A program made the position numbers and the translations under genes. A DNA stretch of 64,000 nt from Parvibaculaceae bacterium Mf 1.05b.01 (GTDB taxonomy: Bacteria > Pseudomonadota > Alphaproteobacteria > Parvibaculales > Parvibaculaceae): positions 2,588,914 through 2,652,913 of the forward strand of contig BAOK01000001.1 in assembly GCA_000509225.1 (NCBI GenBank), read 5' to 3'. The notes under the pieces are model-generated. The model did no database searches. It was not told the DNA's origin and worked only from the letters and a program-made list of their open reading frames with translations. Positions 44,036 to 52,857 of the stretch are shown piece after piece; the stretch's first letter is position 1; each line of letters begins with the position of its first letter.

Positions 44036-45289
44036 ATGACTTCGGTGCTCTTGATCGCTGCCGTCTTTACGATGGGCTATACGATGATCGCCAAGCGGTT
44101 GACGACCACCGTCATCACCGCGCCGATGGTCTTTTTGAGTTTTGGGTTCCTCCTCTCCCAATCAGGTATGATGCTGCATGGAGATGCGGAAGAAACCCTT
44201 CACCTCGTCGCTGAAATTGCGTTGGTCATTCTGCTCTTTCTTGATGCCTCTCAAATCGATCTCGAGGCCCTGAAAGAAAGGCATATCTGGCCGCAGCGCA
44301 TGCTGCTGATCGGCTTGCCCCTCACCATCGCATTGGGCACGATTGCGGCGGCGCCGTTTCTGCCCGGATGGCCACTTGTGGCACTTGTTCTCATGGCGGC
44401 CATACTTGCGCCAACCGATGCAGCACTTGGTCAGGCCGTCGTCACCAATCCGGATGTGCCGGAACGTCCCCGCCGCGCCCTCACCGTTGAGAGCGGCCTC
44501 AATGACGGCATTGCGCTGCCAGCCATTCTCCTCTTTGCAAGCCTGACGGCAGAAGCAATGGACCAAAACGGCGTCGACTGGGCTCTTTTCGGCGCCAAGC
44601 AGCTGATCCTAGGGCCGCTTGTCGGGATCGCCACGGGGTATCTCGGCGGACGGGTCCTGATTTGGGCGAAATCCCGGGACTTCACCTCTGATACCTATGA
44701 AGGGGTTGGGGCCATCGCGCTGGCAGGTGCTGCCTATCTCGCGGCGACAATCGTTGATGGCAATGGTTTCATCTCCGCGTTTGTCGCAGGACTCTGCTTC
44801 GGCAATGTGGTGAAGGGACGCTGCAAGTTCATCTATGAATTCACAGAAAGCGAAGGCCAGCTGCTGACCTGGGCGGCATTCTTCCTGCTTGGTGCTGCGC
44901 TCGTCCCGGAAGCAATTCAACACCTTACCTGGTCGACACTCGCCCTTATCCTCATCAGTCTGTTTGTCGTGCGCCCGCTTGCCATTTGGCTCTCACTCAT
45001 CGGCACCGACGCGTCGACGACCACACGCTTGTTCTTTGGCTGGTTCGGTCCCAGAGGTCTCGCGACGGCGCTTTTTGCGCTCTTGATTGTTCAGCAGATC
45101 GACATGGAGATAGGCGAGCCTATTCTCTATATCGCGATCAACGCAGTATGGATCAGCGCATTTCTTCATGGCCTCTCCGCCTTGCCCGCCGCGCGCTGGT
45201 ACGGCGCCCATGTCGAGTCGAAAGGCAAATGCCCCGAGGCCGAACCCATTACGCACTCGGCCAAGCCGCTGATAACCGACAATACCTAA
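44036..45289 (+). CDS. NhaP-type cation:proton antiporter (CPA1)
   Basis: About 417 aa, around 12 helices. The helices include LVILLFLDASQIDLEAL near residue 75 and PTDAALGQAVVTNPDVPERPRRALTVESGLNDGIALP near 130-165. The second holds the acidic residues of the ion site (ESGLND) seen in NhaP/NhaK proteins. It exchanges Na+ or K+ for H+. The ATG at 44036 has GGGGGGAAC upstream; a start at 44006 is less likely. It is followed 19 bases later by the Rieske/glutamate-synthase fusion gene and may be cotranscribed. The 234-base gap before it contains only the terminator at 43834 and presumably a promoter. Confidence 0.9.
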   Translation: MTSVLLIAAVFTMGYTMIAKRLTTTVITAPMVFLSFGFLLSQSGMMLHGDAEETLHLVAEIALVILLFLDASQIDLEALKERHIWPQRMLLIGLPLTIALGTIAAAPFLPGWPLVALVLMAAILAPTDAALGQAVVTNPDVPERPRRALTVESGLNDGIALPAILLFASLTAEAMDQNGVDWALFGAKQLILGPLVGIATGYLGGRVLIWAKSRDFTSDTYEGVGAIALAGAAYLAATIVDGNGFISAFVAGLCFGNVVKGRCKFIYEFTESEGQLLTWAAFFLLGAALVPEAIQHLTWSTLALILISLFVVRPLAIWLSLIGTDASTTTRLFFGWFGPRGLATALFALLIVQQIDMEIGEPILYIAINAVWISAFLHGLSALPAARWYGAHVESKGKCPEAEPITHSAKPLITDNT

Positions 45290-45308
45290 CTCACTGACAG
45301 GACCCGTG

Positions 45309-46922
45309 ATGAAAAAAGTAGCGATCGCCAAGCTTGATGATTTGAAAGACCGGGAACCGCATTATGCGCTTGTGGACACAGTTGATCTCGTGATCGTTCG
45401 GTTCGACAAAGAGATCTCGGTTTTTTACGGACGGTGTCTGCACCGTGGAGCGCTTATGTCCGACGGATTTGTCGATGACAATGACAACCTCATATGCGGC
45501 GTTCACAATTGGGACTATCGGCTCGACACGGGCGTTTCCGAATACAACAATTCTGAAGCTCTTGAAAAATTCACCTCCTGGGTGAAAGGCGGCAAAGTCT
45601 ATGTCGATACGGAAGAAGTCACCGCCTGGGCGGAGAAGAACCCTCAGCCGTTCAACCGTGATGAATATCTCGGCCTCTATGCCGACACGAGCCATGGCAC
45701 GCAAGAGGAGCCCTATAACGGGCTCATTCAACAATATGCAAAAGATGGACTGTCCAAGACCGGCCATCACGGGGTTGTCGATGCCATGGGCGTGCCCCGC
45801 GCTGAGCTTCCTGACTGGGATGACATCCAACTGCTCACGGCTCAACTTCACAAACCGCCATTGCTGGACGAAGATGATGTCGGAACAGAGGTGGTTATCG
45901 GCCCAAACGCACAAAAGCCCCTGACGCTCGACATTCCCTTGATGGTCTCTGACATGAGTTTTGGCGCGCTTTCAGAGCCCGCCAAAGTAGCACTTGCACG
46001 CGGCGCCGATCTGGCCGGGACAGGCATCTGCTCTGGCGAGGGTGGCATGTTACCGGAAGAGCAACAGGCGAATTCCCGCTATTTCTACGAATTGGCTTCA
46101 GCCCGTTTCGGCTTTGATTGGGACAAACTCAGCAAGGTCCAGGCCTTCCATTTCAAAGGTGGGCAAGGCGCCAAAACAGGCACAGGCGGCCACCTGCCGG
46201 GAAACAAAGTGAAGGGAAAGATCGCGGAAGTCCGTGGCCTGAACGAAGGCGAATCTGCCATTTCACCTCCGCGGTTCCCTGAATGGACGGAAGTCTCACA
46301 GATCAAAGAATTTGCGGATGAGGTTCGATCACGAACGGGCGGCATTCCAATCGGCTATAAGCTGTCTGCCCAACACATCGAAAAAGACATCGATGCAGCA
46401 CTTGATGTGGGGGTGGACTATGTGATCCTCGATGGTCGTGGTGGTGGCACTGGTGCCGCACCCATCATATTCCGGGACAATATTTCAGTACCAACCATCC
46501 CAGCGCTTGCGCGCGCCAGACGACATCTTGATCACGCCGGGCGTAAGGATGTGACACTGGTGATCACGGGCGGTCTTCGTAAACCGGCAGATTTTGTGAA
46601 AGCACTTGCGCTCGGTGCCGATGCGATCGCTGTTTCCAACGCTGCGATGCAAGCCATCGGATGCATCGCGATGCGCGCCTGCCACACAAACAATTGTCCG
46701 GTCGGCATTGCGACACAGAAGCCTCATCTGATGAACCGGCTGGTGATCGAGAAGTCTGCCCACCAACTCAAAAACTTCTTTGAGGCGTCGACTGAACTTA
46801 TGAAGGTCATGGCACGTGCCTGCGGGCACTCGCACCTGTCGCATTTTTCGCAGGATGATTTGACCACCTGGAAACACGAAATGGCGGACCTTTCAGGTGT
46901 CGCCTATGGCGGCATGAGGTAA
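45309..46922 (+). CDS. Rieske domain fused to a glutamate-synthase-like FMN domain
   Basis: 537 aa. Residues 1-110 form a Rieske [2Fe-2S] domain with exact ligand spacing: Cys43-x-His45, 17 residues, Cys63-x-x-His66. Residues about 150-525 match the FMN-binding synthase domain of glutamate synthase: FHFKGGQGAKTGTGGHLPG, LDGRGGGTGAAP and the [3Fe-4S] motif CIAMRACHTNNC (C-x5-C-x4-C). There is no glutaminase domain and no N-terminal Cys, so ammonia would not come from glutamine here. Two iron-sulfur centres and FMN in one chain suggest an electron-transfer chain feeding FMN chemistry. The substrate is unknown; possibly an amino or keto acid. A DUF5996-like gene follows after 3 bases. Confidence 0.9.
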   Translation: MKKVAIAKLDDLKDREPHYALVDTVDLVIVRFDKEISVFYGRCLHRGALMSDGFVDDNDNLICGVHNWDYRLDTGVSEYNNSEALEKFTSWVKGGKVYVDTEEVTAWAEKNPQPFNRDEYLGLYADTSHGTQEEPYNGLIQQYAKDGLSKTGHHGVVDAMGVPRAELPDWDDIQLLTAQLHKPPLLDEDDVGTEVVIGPNAQKPLTLDIPLMVSDMSFGALSEPAKVALARGADLAGTGICSGEGGMLPEEQQANSRYFYELASARFGFDWDKLSKVQAFHFKGGQGAKTGTGGHLPGNKVKGKIAEVRGLNEGESAISPPRFPEWTEVSQIKEFADEVRSRTGGIPIGYKLSAQHIEKDIDAALDVGVDYVILDGRGGGTGAAPIIFRDNISVPTIPALARARRHLDHAGRKDVTLVITGGLRKPADFVKALALGADAIAVSNAAMQAIGCIAMRACHTNNCPVGIATQKPHLMNRLVIEKSAHQLKNFFEASTELMKVMARACGHSHLSHFSQDDLTTWKHEMADLSGVAYGGMR

Positions 46923-46925
46923 TAT

Positions 46926-47774
46926 ATGGCCCGCAATCAGCACATCGAAGCAATACTGCCTGCCGAACTCGGCGCCGCCCGTGCGCTTGCCCATGCAGCA
47001 GCACAGCTTCTAACAAAAGCAGCCCGTGCCAATCTGGCAGCATCGCCCGATGACAGCCACTCCAATCTTAGCTGGGATGGTGACGCACAAAGGTTTGCGA
47101 GCCAGCCCCTTCCCGGGGCCAATGGTGAGGTTTATGTTGGCCTCTCGCTCGTTCCCTTCGAACTCTGCCTTATCGACAGTGCAACCGGCACGTCGGTCTA
47201 CCCGCTCGCAGGCCACCGCCTCGCGGAGGCTGCAGCCTGGCTTGATGATGTGCTTGAAAGCGTTGCGCTAGAGCCTGGCGCCAATGTGTCGCTTCCTTAT
47301 GACCTTCCGGACGATGTCGCGACGATCTCAAGAATTCCCGACGCGCTCCCTGACGGCCTCAAATCGCTTGCCGCCTGGTTCGACCTTGCCGATAGGGCTT
47401 TTAGGAAACTCGCGGCAGATCATGCCGGACTGAACCCAGGCGCCAGCCCCGTGCGGTGCTGGCCTCATCATTTCGATATTGCCACCTATGTCAGCCTGGA
47501 AGCGGGCGATGCTGAAACAGCCAAGGGCATCGGTGTTGGCATGTCGCCTGGCGATGAGAGCTATGGCCAACCCTATTTCTATGTCAATCCCTGGCCGCAC
47601 CTTGACCCTGCAAAGCTGCCCGACGCCCCAACGCCCGGGCACTGGCACACGCAAGGATTTGTCGGCGCCATTGCAACCGGTGACGAAATATTGAGCGCTC
47701 CGGAAACAAAAAAGGCGCTGTCCGGTTTTCTGGAAAGCGCCTTTTCTATTGGCCACAGGTTGTTGATGCGATGA
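46926..47774 (+). CDS. DUF5996-like protein of unknown function
   Basis: 282 aa, soluble. The segment SPVRCWPHHFDIATYVSLE near residue 180, the YFYVNPWPH stretch and TPGHWHTQGFVGAI near 240 recall DUF5996 proteins. Their His-rich motifs (PHHFD, PWPH, HWHTQG) could be metal or substrate ligands. That family link is from memory and moderately sure. It begins 3 bases after the Rieske fusion stop, so almost certainly translated from the same mRNA. It may act on or bind the same compound. Near its end the coding DNA doubles as a hairpin terminator for the facing gmd gene. Confidence 0.7.
   Translation: MARNQHIEAILPAELGAARALAHAAAQLLTKAARANLAASPDDSHSNLSWDGDAQRFASQPLPGANGEVYVGLSLVPFELCLIDSATGTSVYPLAGHRLAEAAAWLDDVLESVALEPGANVSLPYDLPDDVATISRIPDALPDGLKSLAAWFDLADRAFRKLAADHAGLNPGASPVRCWPHHFDIATYVSLEAGDAETAKGIGVGMSPGDESYGQPYFYVNPWPHLDPAKLPDAPTPGHWHTQGFVGAIATGDEILSAPETKKALSGFLESAFSIGHRLLMR
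47706..47745 (-). terminator. Intrinsic terminator for gmd, embedded in the end of the facing coding sequence
   Basis: On the minus strand AAAAGGCGCT (47745-47736) pairs perfectly with AGCGCCTTTT (47719-47710) over a 16-base loop. The 3' side runs into six T residues, then GTTT. It lies about 48 bases past the gmd stop at 47793 but within the DUF5996-like gene, which ends at 47774. On the plus strand the T-run is broken (TTTTCTATT), so it is best oriented for gmd. Confidence 0.75.
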
Positions 47775-47792
47775 TTGCCTTAGGTTTGGGCC

Positions 47793-48827
47793 TCAGAATT
47801 TAAGCGACCCGTTTTTGATGCGGTCATAGTCTGCTCGGACCATCATTTCTGTGAGCTCTTCCAGCTGCACGGTAGGCTCCCACCCAAGTTTGTCTTTTGC
47901 CTTGGCTGCGTCTCCGAGGAGAAGCTCGACCTCTGCTGGGCGGAAAAACTGCGGGTCAACCCGAACAATCACCTTGCCGGACTTCTTGTCCGTTGCCGTC
48001 GTTTGTTCGCCCTCCCCATCCCATTCGAGATCAAGATCAAGGGCCTTAGCAGAAGCCGTGATAAAGTCGCGAACCTTCGTGGTGCGTCCTGTCGCCAGAA
48101 CGTAATCATCCGGTTCATCCTGCTGGAGCATGCGCCACATGCCCTCCACATAGTCTCCAGCGAAGCCCCAGTCCCGTTCAGCTTCAACATTGCCGACGCT
48201 CAACACGTCCTGCTCACCCTGTACGATGCGCGCAAGCGCCAGGGTCACTTTGCGGGTCACAAATTCCGCACCACGCAGCGGTGACTCGTGATTGAACAGG
48301 ATGCCCGATGTCGCGAACATGTTGTAGCTCTCGCGATAGTTCACCACGATCCAATGCGCATAGAGCTTGGCGACCGCATACGGACTTCTAGGATGAAACG
48401 GTGTTTCTTCGTTCTGCGGGGTTTCTTTGACCTTGCCGAACATTTCAGACGTCGAGGCCTGATAAAAGCGGGCTTTGCTTCCCATACTGCGCAGGACTTC
48501 CAGCATCCGCAGGACACCCATCCCGTCAACATCGCCTGTGTAAAGCGGCTGGTCGAACGAGGTGCCTACAAAGCTCTGCGCTGCCAGATTGTAAACCTCG
48601 TCTGGTGCGACCTGATTGAGAACGCTTGAAATGTTTGCGTATTCCAACAACTCAAAAGGGACCGTTTCGATTTCATTCAAAACGCCAAGCTCTTCAAGAC
48701 GCGCTGTGTTGAGGCTCGCGCCCCTGCGCTGCGCCCCGTAAACCTTATACCCCTTGTCCACGAGCAGGCGTGCAAGATACGCCCCATCCTGTCCGGAAAT
48801 GCCGGTGATCAGTGCCGACTTGCCCAT
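47793..48827 (-). CDS. gmd: GDP-mannose 4,6-dehydratase
   Basis: Converts GDP-D-mannose to GDP-4-keto-6-deoxy-D-mannose, precursor of GDP-fucose, rhamnose or perosamine for surface polysaccharides. About 344 aa. It has the NADP-binding GISGQDGAYLARLL (residues 8-21), RRGASLNTARLEEL, the catalytic QASTSEMFG region and SPYAVAKLYAHW with the Tyr-x-x-x-Lys pair, plus LFNHESPLRG. The ATG at 48827 has AAGGAAG upstream. No fucose synthase or glycosyltransferase gene lies beside it, so the sugar end product is unknown. Confidence 0.95.
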   Translation of the reverse strand: MGKSALITGISGQDGAYLARLLVDKGYKVYGAQRRGASLNTARLEELGVLNEIETVPFELLEYANISSVLNQVAPDEVYNLAAQSFVGTSFDQPLYTGDVDGMGVLRMLEVLRSMGSKARFYQASTSEMFGKVKETPQNEETPFHPRSPYAVAKLYAHWIVVNYRESYNMFATSGILFNHESPLRGAEFVTRKVTLALARIVQGEQDVLSVGNVEAERDWGFAGDYVEGMWRMLQQDEPDDYVLATGRTTKVRDFITASAKALDLDLEWDGEGEQTTATDKKSGKVIVRVDPQFFRPAEVELLLGDAAKAKDKLGWEPTVQLEELTEMMVRADYDRIKNGSLKF

Positions 48828-48988
48828 TCTTCTTCCTTCGTGCGGCGCCGCGCGTGCGGCCAACTGGCCTCTCATAGCAGGGAAATTATGGCCGCGACAG
48901 ACCTATATCGGCAAAAGAGTGCGGGGGAACCAAGCAAAGGCCCGCCGCCTGATCGATCTCCTGTTAACCATGCCCGAAAAGCAGGAAG

Positions 48989-50761
48989 TCAGTGCTTGTG
49001 AGCCACTCCTGCGCCTGTCGGCACGCGGATATCATCGACAAGATCCTGGACATGAGCTGGTGGTGGGCTGGTCGCCTGACTAACCGAGAAGGCAACCAGG
49101 AAATTCAACAGCATTCCGATCGTGCCAATCCCCTCCGGTGAGATGCCCCACAACCAGTTTTCTGAGCTGTTGAGCTCTGGCGACACAAATTTGAAGAACA
49201 CGATATAGGCAAAGGTGAATATGAGGCCGGACAACATGCCAGCGATCACACCTTCTTTGTTCATTCGTTTCACGAAGATGCCGAGCAGGATTGCCGGAAA
49301 GAGTGATGCTGCTGCCAAGCCGAATGCAAACGCCACGACCTGCGCCACAAATCCCGGCGGATTGATTCCGAGATAGCCTGCAACACCAATCGCCACCGCC
49401 GCGGCAATGCGGGCATAAAGCAGCTCCTGGCGCTCGGTTATTTCCGGCATCAGTGTTTTCTTTAGCAGGTCGTGAGATATCGATGTCGAAACGACAAGAA
49501 GAAGCCCCGCGGCAGTCGATAAGGCTGCCGCAAGACCACCGGCAGCAACGAGCGCGATGACCCATCCGGGCAGACTTGCAATCTCAGGATTGGCAAGAAC
49601 AAAAATGTCCCTATCAGCATAGACTTCATTGACACTGTCGGTCGGCGCATTGGTCAAACCACGTTCACCGTTCGCGCCGTTCTCATCGCTATAAGTTGGG
49701 CTGCCTGCAAAAGCGGCGCCCGCTGCATATTGAATAACCCCGTCTTCATTCTTATCGATCCAACCGATAAGACCGATCTCTTCCCAGTTTTTAAACCAGC
49801 CGGGTGCTTCCGCATAGCTTGTATTGTTGATGGTCTCAACGAAGTTGAGACGCGCAAAGGCAGCGACAGCCGGCGCGGTCGTATAGAGAAGCGCAATAAA
49901 AATGAGCGCATAGCCCGCAGACAGGCGAGCGTCCGACACTTTGGGTACTGTGAAAAACCGCACGATGACATGGGGGAGACCTGCGGTTCCGACCATGAGG
50001 GCCATGGTGATGGCGAACACATCTATGGTCGCCTTCGAGCCTTCTGTATAGGGACTGAAGCCTAAGTCCAATAAGGTCTTGTCCAGTTTTGCGAGTACAG
50101 AGAGCCCTGACCCGTCGGCCACCGTGGCGCCGAGCCCCAACTGGGGCACGGGATTTCCTGTGATCAGAATTGAAATGAAGATCGCCGGTACCATGTAGGC
50201 GAAAATCAGCACGCAATACTGCGCGACCTGGGTATAGGTGATGCCCTTCATGCCACCGAGCACAGCATAGACAAACACAACGCCCATCCCCACGATCACG
50301 CCAACAGTAATGTCGACCTCGAGAAAGCGTGAGAACACAATTCCTACGCCGCGCATCTGCCCAGCGACGTAAGTAAATGAGATGAAGATCAGGCAAATGA
50401 CGGCTACGATCCGGGCGGCTCTTGAATAGTAGCGCTCACCAATGAAGTCCGGGACGGTGAATTGTCCGAACTTGCGCAGGTAAGGCGCAAGAAGAAGCGC
50501 GAGCAAAACATAACCGCCGGTCCAGCCCAAGAGATAGACCGACCCGTCATAGCCCAGAAATGCAATGATACCCGCCATGGAAATGAATGAAGCGGCACTC
50601 ATCCAGTCTGCTGCGGTCGCCATTCCGTTTGCGATCGGATGCACGCCGCCACCGGCGACGTAGAATTCCTTCGTTGTTCCGGCCCGCGACCAGATGGCGA
50701 TGCCGATATAGAGCGTGAATGACGCGCCCACGAAAAGATATGTCAGGATTGCTGTGCTCAT
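48989..50761 (-). CDS. Sodium:solute symporter (large subunit, acetate/organic-acid type)
   Basis: 590 aa, about 13 helices, SSS family close to ActP. Signatures include EFYVAGGGVHPIANGMATAADWMSAASF near residue 30 and GLPHVIVRFFTVP in the middle. The segment WIDKNEDGVIQYAAG around residues 337-351 reads as most of an EF-hand calcium loop (D-x-N-x-D-G-x-I) but lacks the final Glu. It lies in a long loop between helices. A DUF4212 gene lies 8 bases upstream, which identifies the two-subunit branch of the family. The likely cargo is a short organic acid such as acetate or propionate, by analogy only. Confidence 0.92.
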   Translation of the reverse strand: MSTAILTYLFVGASFTLYIGIAIWSRAGTTKEFYVAGGGVHPIANGMATAADWMSAASFISMAGIIAFLGYDGSVYLLGWTGGYVLLALLLAPYLRKFGQFTVPDFIGERYYSRAARIVAVICLIFISFTYVAGQMRGVGIVFSRFLEVDITVGVIVGMGVVFVYAVLGGMKGITYTQVAQYCVLIFAYMVPAIFISILITGNPVPQLGLGATVADGSGLSVLAKLDKTLLDLGFSPYTEGSKATIDVFAITMALMVGTAGLPHVIVRFFTVPKVSDARLSAGYALIFIALLYTTAPAVAAFARLNFVETINNTSYAEAPGWFKNWEEIGLIGWIDKNEDGVIQYAAGAAFAGSPTYSDENGANGERGLTNAPTDSVNEVYADRDIFVLANPEIASLPGWVIALVAAGGLAAALSTAAGLLLVVSTSISHDLLKKTLMPEITERQELLYARIAAAVAIGVAGYLGINPPGFVAQVVAFAFGLAAASLFPAILLGIFVKRMNKEGVIAGMLSGLIFTFAYIVFFKFVSPELNSSENWLWGISPEGIGTIGMLLNFLVAFSVSQATSPPPAHVQDLVDDIRVPTGAGVAHKH

Positions 50762-50769
50762 GATCGCCC

Positions 50770-51132
50770 CTAGTCGTCGTCGACGCCGAAGCGGCGTTCA
50801 ATGCGTTTCATCTGCACGACATAGACAAAAATCAATGCCACGAATACGTAGATGGACCCCTGCTGTGCCCACCAGAAGCCGAGCTTGAAACCGAAGAGGG
50901 AATATTGATTGAGTGCATCTACAAAGAGGATGGAAAAACCAAATGAAACGACGAACCAGATGACGAGCAGACCGCCAAGGAGTCTCAGATTCGCGCGCCA
51001 ATAAAGACGCACGACGTCTTCTTTGAGTGTTTCCTCATCATGGTGTCCATGGCTCGGGAGGTTTTCCCCCTCATGATGGAAGATACTCCTCTGGGCATCC
51101 TTCTCTGATGACCCGTTTTTTTGCTCGTCCAC
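50770..51132 (-). CDS. DUF4212 small subunit of the sodium:solute symporter, GTG start
   Basis: About 120 aa with a charged, His-rich N-terminal tail (NLPSHGHHDEETLKED) and two helices. YWRANLRLLGGLLVIWFVVS and LGFWWAQQGSIYVFVALIFVY are typical for DUF4212. It sits 8 bases ahead of the symporter gene, the arrangement usual for this two-component transporter. The start is a GTG at 51132 preceded by GGGGGAGGG with 6-base spacing. A longer reading to 51195 is unlikely. Confidence 0.9.
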   Translation of the reverse strand: MDEQKNGSSEKDAQRSIFHHEGENLPSHGHHDEETLKEDVVRLYWRANLRLLGGLLVIWFVVSFGFSILFVDALNQYSLFGFKLGFWWAQQGSIYVFVALIFVYVVQMKRIERRFGVDDD

Positions 51133-51224
51133 GAAAAACCCTCCCCCGCGATTCGATCCACGGAAGAGGGTAAACCGGATAGACCCTAATCTCATATAGG
51201 TCTTTGTGAGACGGCGATGCCGAT

Positions 51225-52727
51225 CTATTTGTAGTCGAAGATTGGATCGTCCAGATCAATCTTTGGCAGCTCATCCTTCTCCGCCCAATAATCCTGGGTG
51301 TGCTGCCATTCTGCCTTGTTGCCCCGTTTCGGCAGGAGATGCATTGAGCGCATAAGATAGCCTGGATTGAAGTTTTCTGGATCCATCCACGGCAGAAGCT
51401 CCATGTCCTCATCTTCTTCGCGCAAGACAGGTGTAACGCTCTTAACACCTTTTTCCTTCATGTGATTGAGCAGGCGGGCGACAAAATCACCCAGAATGTC
51501 CACACGCAGCGTCCAGCTGGCACGAAAATAGCCGAAGATCCACACGAGGTTCGGCACGCCTGTAAACATCATGCCGCGATAGGTCACCGTGTCGGCGAAG
51601 TTAAGTGGCTTGTCATCAATGCTGAAGTCGATATCCCCCAGCACAGACAGATTGAAGCCCGTTGCCGTCACAATGATGTCTGCCTCGAGTTCTTTGCCCG
51701 ACTTCAGCAGAATGCCCTTCTTGGTGAACCGATCAATTTCATCCGTCACAATAGAGGCCTTGCCGGATTTGACGCCTTCAAAAATGTCGCCATCTGGCAC
51801 GAAGGCAATACGCTGACGCCAGGGCAGATATTTCGGCGTGAAGTGGGTATCCATGTCGAAGTCAGGGCCGAGATATTCCCGCACCCCCGCTAACAGTTCC
51901 TCTTTCACCACTTCTGGTTCATCGAAAGCCCGTCTGGTGAACTCGGCCTGATTGTACAATATCGCCTTGCGGGTGATCTCGTGGATCCAGCTTTCATCAA
52001 TGTCGAGCACCCGCAGCAGATCGGCGAGTTCGTTCTCGTTGCGGCCTGGAATGAAGTATGTCGGCGAGCGCTGCAGCAGGGTTACGTGATTGCAATCCCC
52101 GGCAATCGCGGGAACAAGGGTCGCTGCTGTCGCACCGGAGCCAATGACAAGGACATTTTTCCCCTTATAGTCGAGGTCTTCCGGCCAGGTTTGCGGATGA
52201 ACGATCTTGCCTCCAAAATCATCCATTCCTTCCCAGTCTGGGGTATAGCCCTCTGAGTGGCGATAGTAGCCCTGGCACATCCACAGGAAGTTTGCGGTGA
52301 AATGAACTTTCTCACCGGTGTCTGTGCGTACACCTTCAAGCTTGTAGACTTGATCTTTTGACGACCAATTTGCTGAAGTGATTTTGTGGCCATAGCGGAT
52401 GTGGTCATCAAGATTGTTTTCCTCAATCACCTCGCCCATGTATCTCAAGATTTCTTCGGCACTGGCGATTGGCGCGCCCGTCCATGGCTTGAACCTGTAT
52501 CCAAATGTATAGAGGTCGCTATCTGAGCGGATACCGGGATAGCGATGCATGTGCCAGGTGCCACCAAAGCTCTCAAGACTTTCCAACACGACGAAGCTCT
52601 TGTCAGGGCACTGTTCCTTCAGATGGTATGCCGCGCCAACGCCAGAGATCCCAGCGCCAACGATCAGGACGTCGAAATGCTCTGTTTTCTGGTCAGTCGG
52701 TTTTTCCAGCGTCTGTGTATCCGCCAT
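51225..52727 (-). CDS. Flavin-containing Baeyer-Villiger-type monooxygenase (copy 2)
   Basis: 500 aa. FAD site IVGAGISGVGAAYHL, fingerprint FGGKIVHPQTWPEDL (FxGxxxHxxxWP) and NADPH site VIGSGATAATL appear in that order. It is colinear with the enzyme at 42314-43801 but differs in many positions, so the two are paralogues with possibly different substrates. AGAGGAAGC precedes the ATG. Upstream lie an inverted repeat and a palindrome at 52757-52790 that overlap its likely promoter. Such enzymes open ketones in terpenoid, steroid or alkane degradation. Confidence 0.93.
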   Translation of the reverse strand: MADTQTLEKPTDQKTEHFDVLIVGAGISGVGAAYHLKEQCPDKSFVVLESLESFGGTWHMHRYPGIRSDSDLYTFGYRFKPWTGAPIASAEEILRYMGEVIEENNLDDHIRYGHKITSANWSSKDQVYKLEGVRTDTGEKVHFTANFLWMCQGYYRHSEGYTPDWEGMDDFGGKIVHPQTWPEDLDYKGKNVLVIGSGATAATLVPAIAGDCNHVTLLQRSPTYFIPGRNENELADLLRVLDIDESWIHEITRKAILYNQAEFTRRAFDEPEVVKEELLAGVREYLGPDFDMDTHFTPKYLPWRQRIAFVPDGDIFEGVKSGKASIVTDEIDRFTKKGILLKSGKELEADIIVTATGFNLSVLGDIDFSIDDKPLNFADTVTYRGMMFTGVPNLVWIFGYFRASWTLRVDILGDFVARLLNHMKEKGVKSVTPVLREEDEDMELLPWMDPENFNPGYLMRSMHLLPKRGNKAEWQHTQDYWAEKDELPKIDLDDPIFDYK

Positions 52728-52756
52728 TCTCGTGCTTCCTCTTTTTTGATTATTTG

Positions 52757-52790
52757 TATTGGCGCCAATAATAAACTGACAAAACGTCAG
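52757..52790. promoter_or_regulatory. Palindrome pair at the promoter of monooxygenase copy 2
   Basis: TATTGGCGCCAATA at 52757-52770 is a perfect 14-base palindrome. CTGAC-AAAAC-GTCAG at 52776-52790 is a perfect 5-5-5 inverted repeat. On the minus strand TTGTCA and a hexamer ATACAA 17 bases later would give a weak promoter with the palindrome inside the spacer. A dimeric regulator binding here could block it. Assigned by symmetry and position. Confidence 0.4.
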
Positions 52791-52857
52791 GTCACATGAG
52801 ATATGTCAAAAACCGGCTCATTCTTGCGCCATAAGCCATTGGGCTGGTGAAGGGAAT

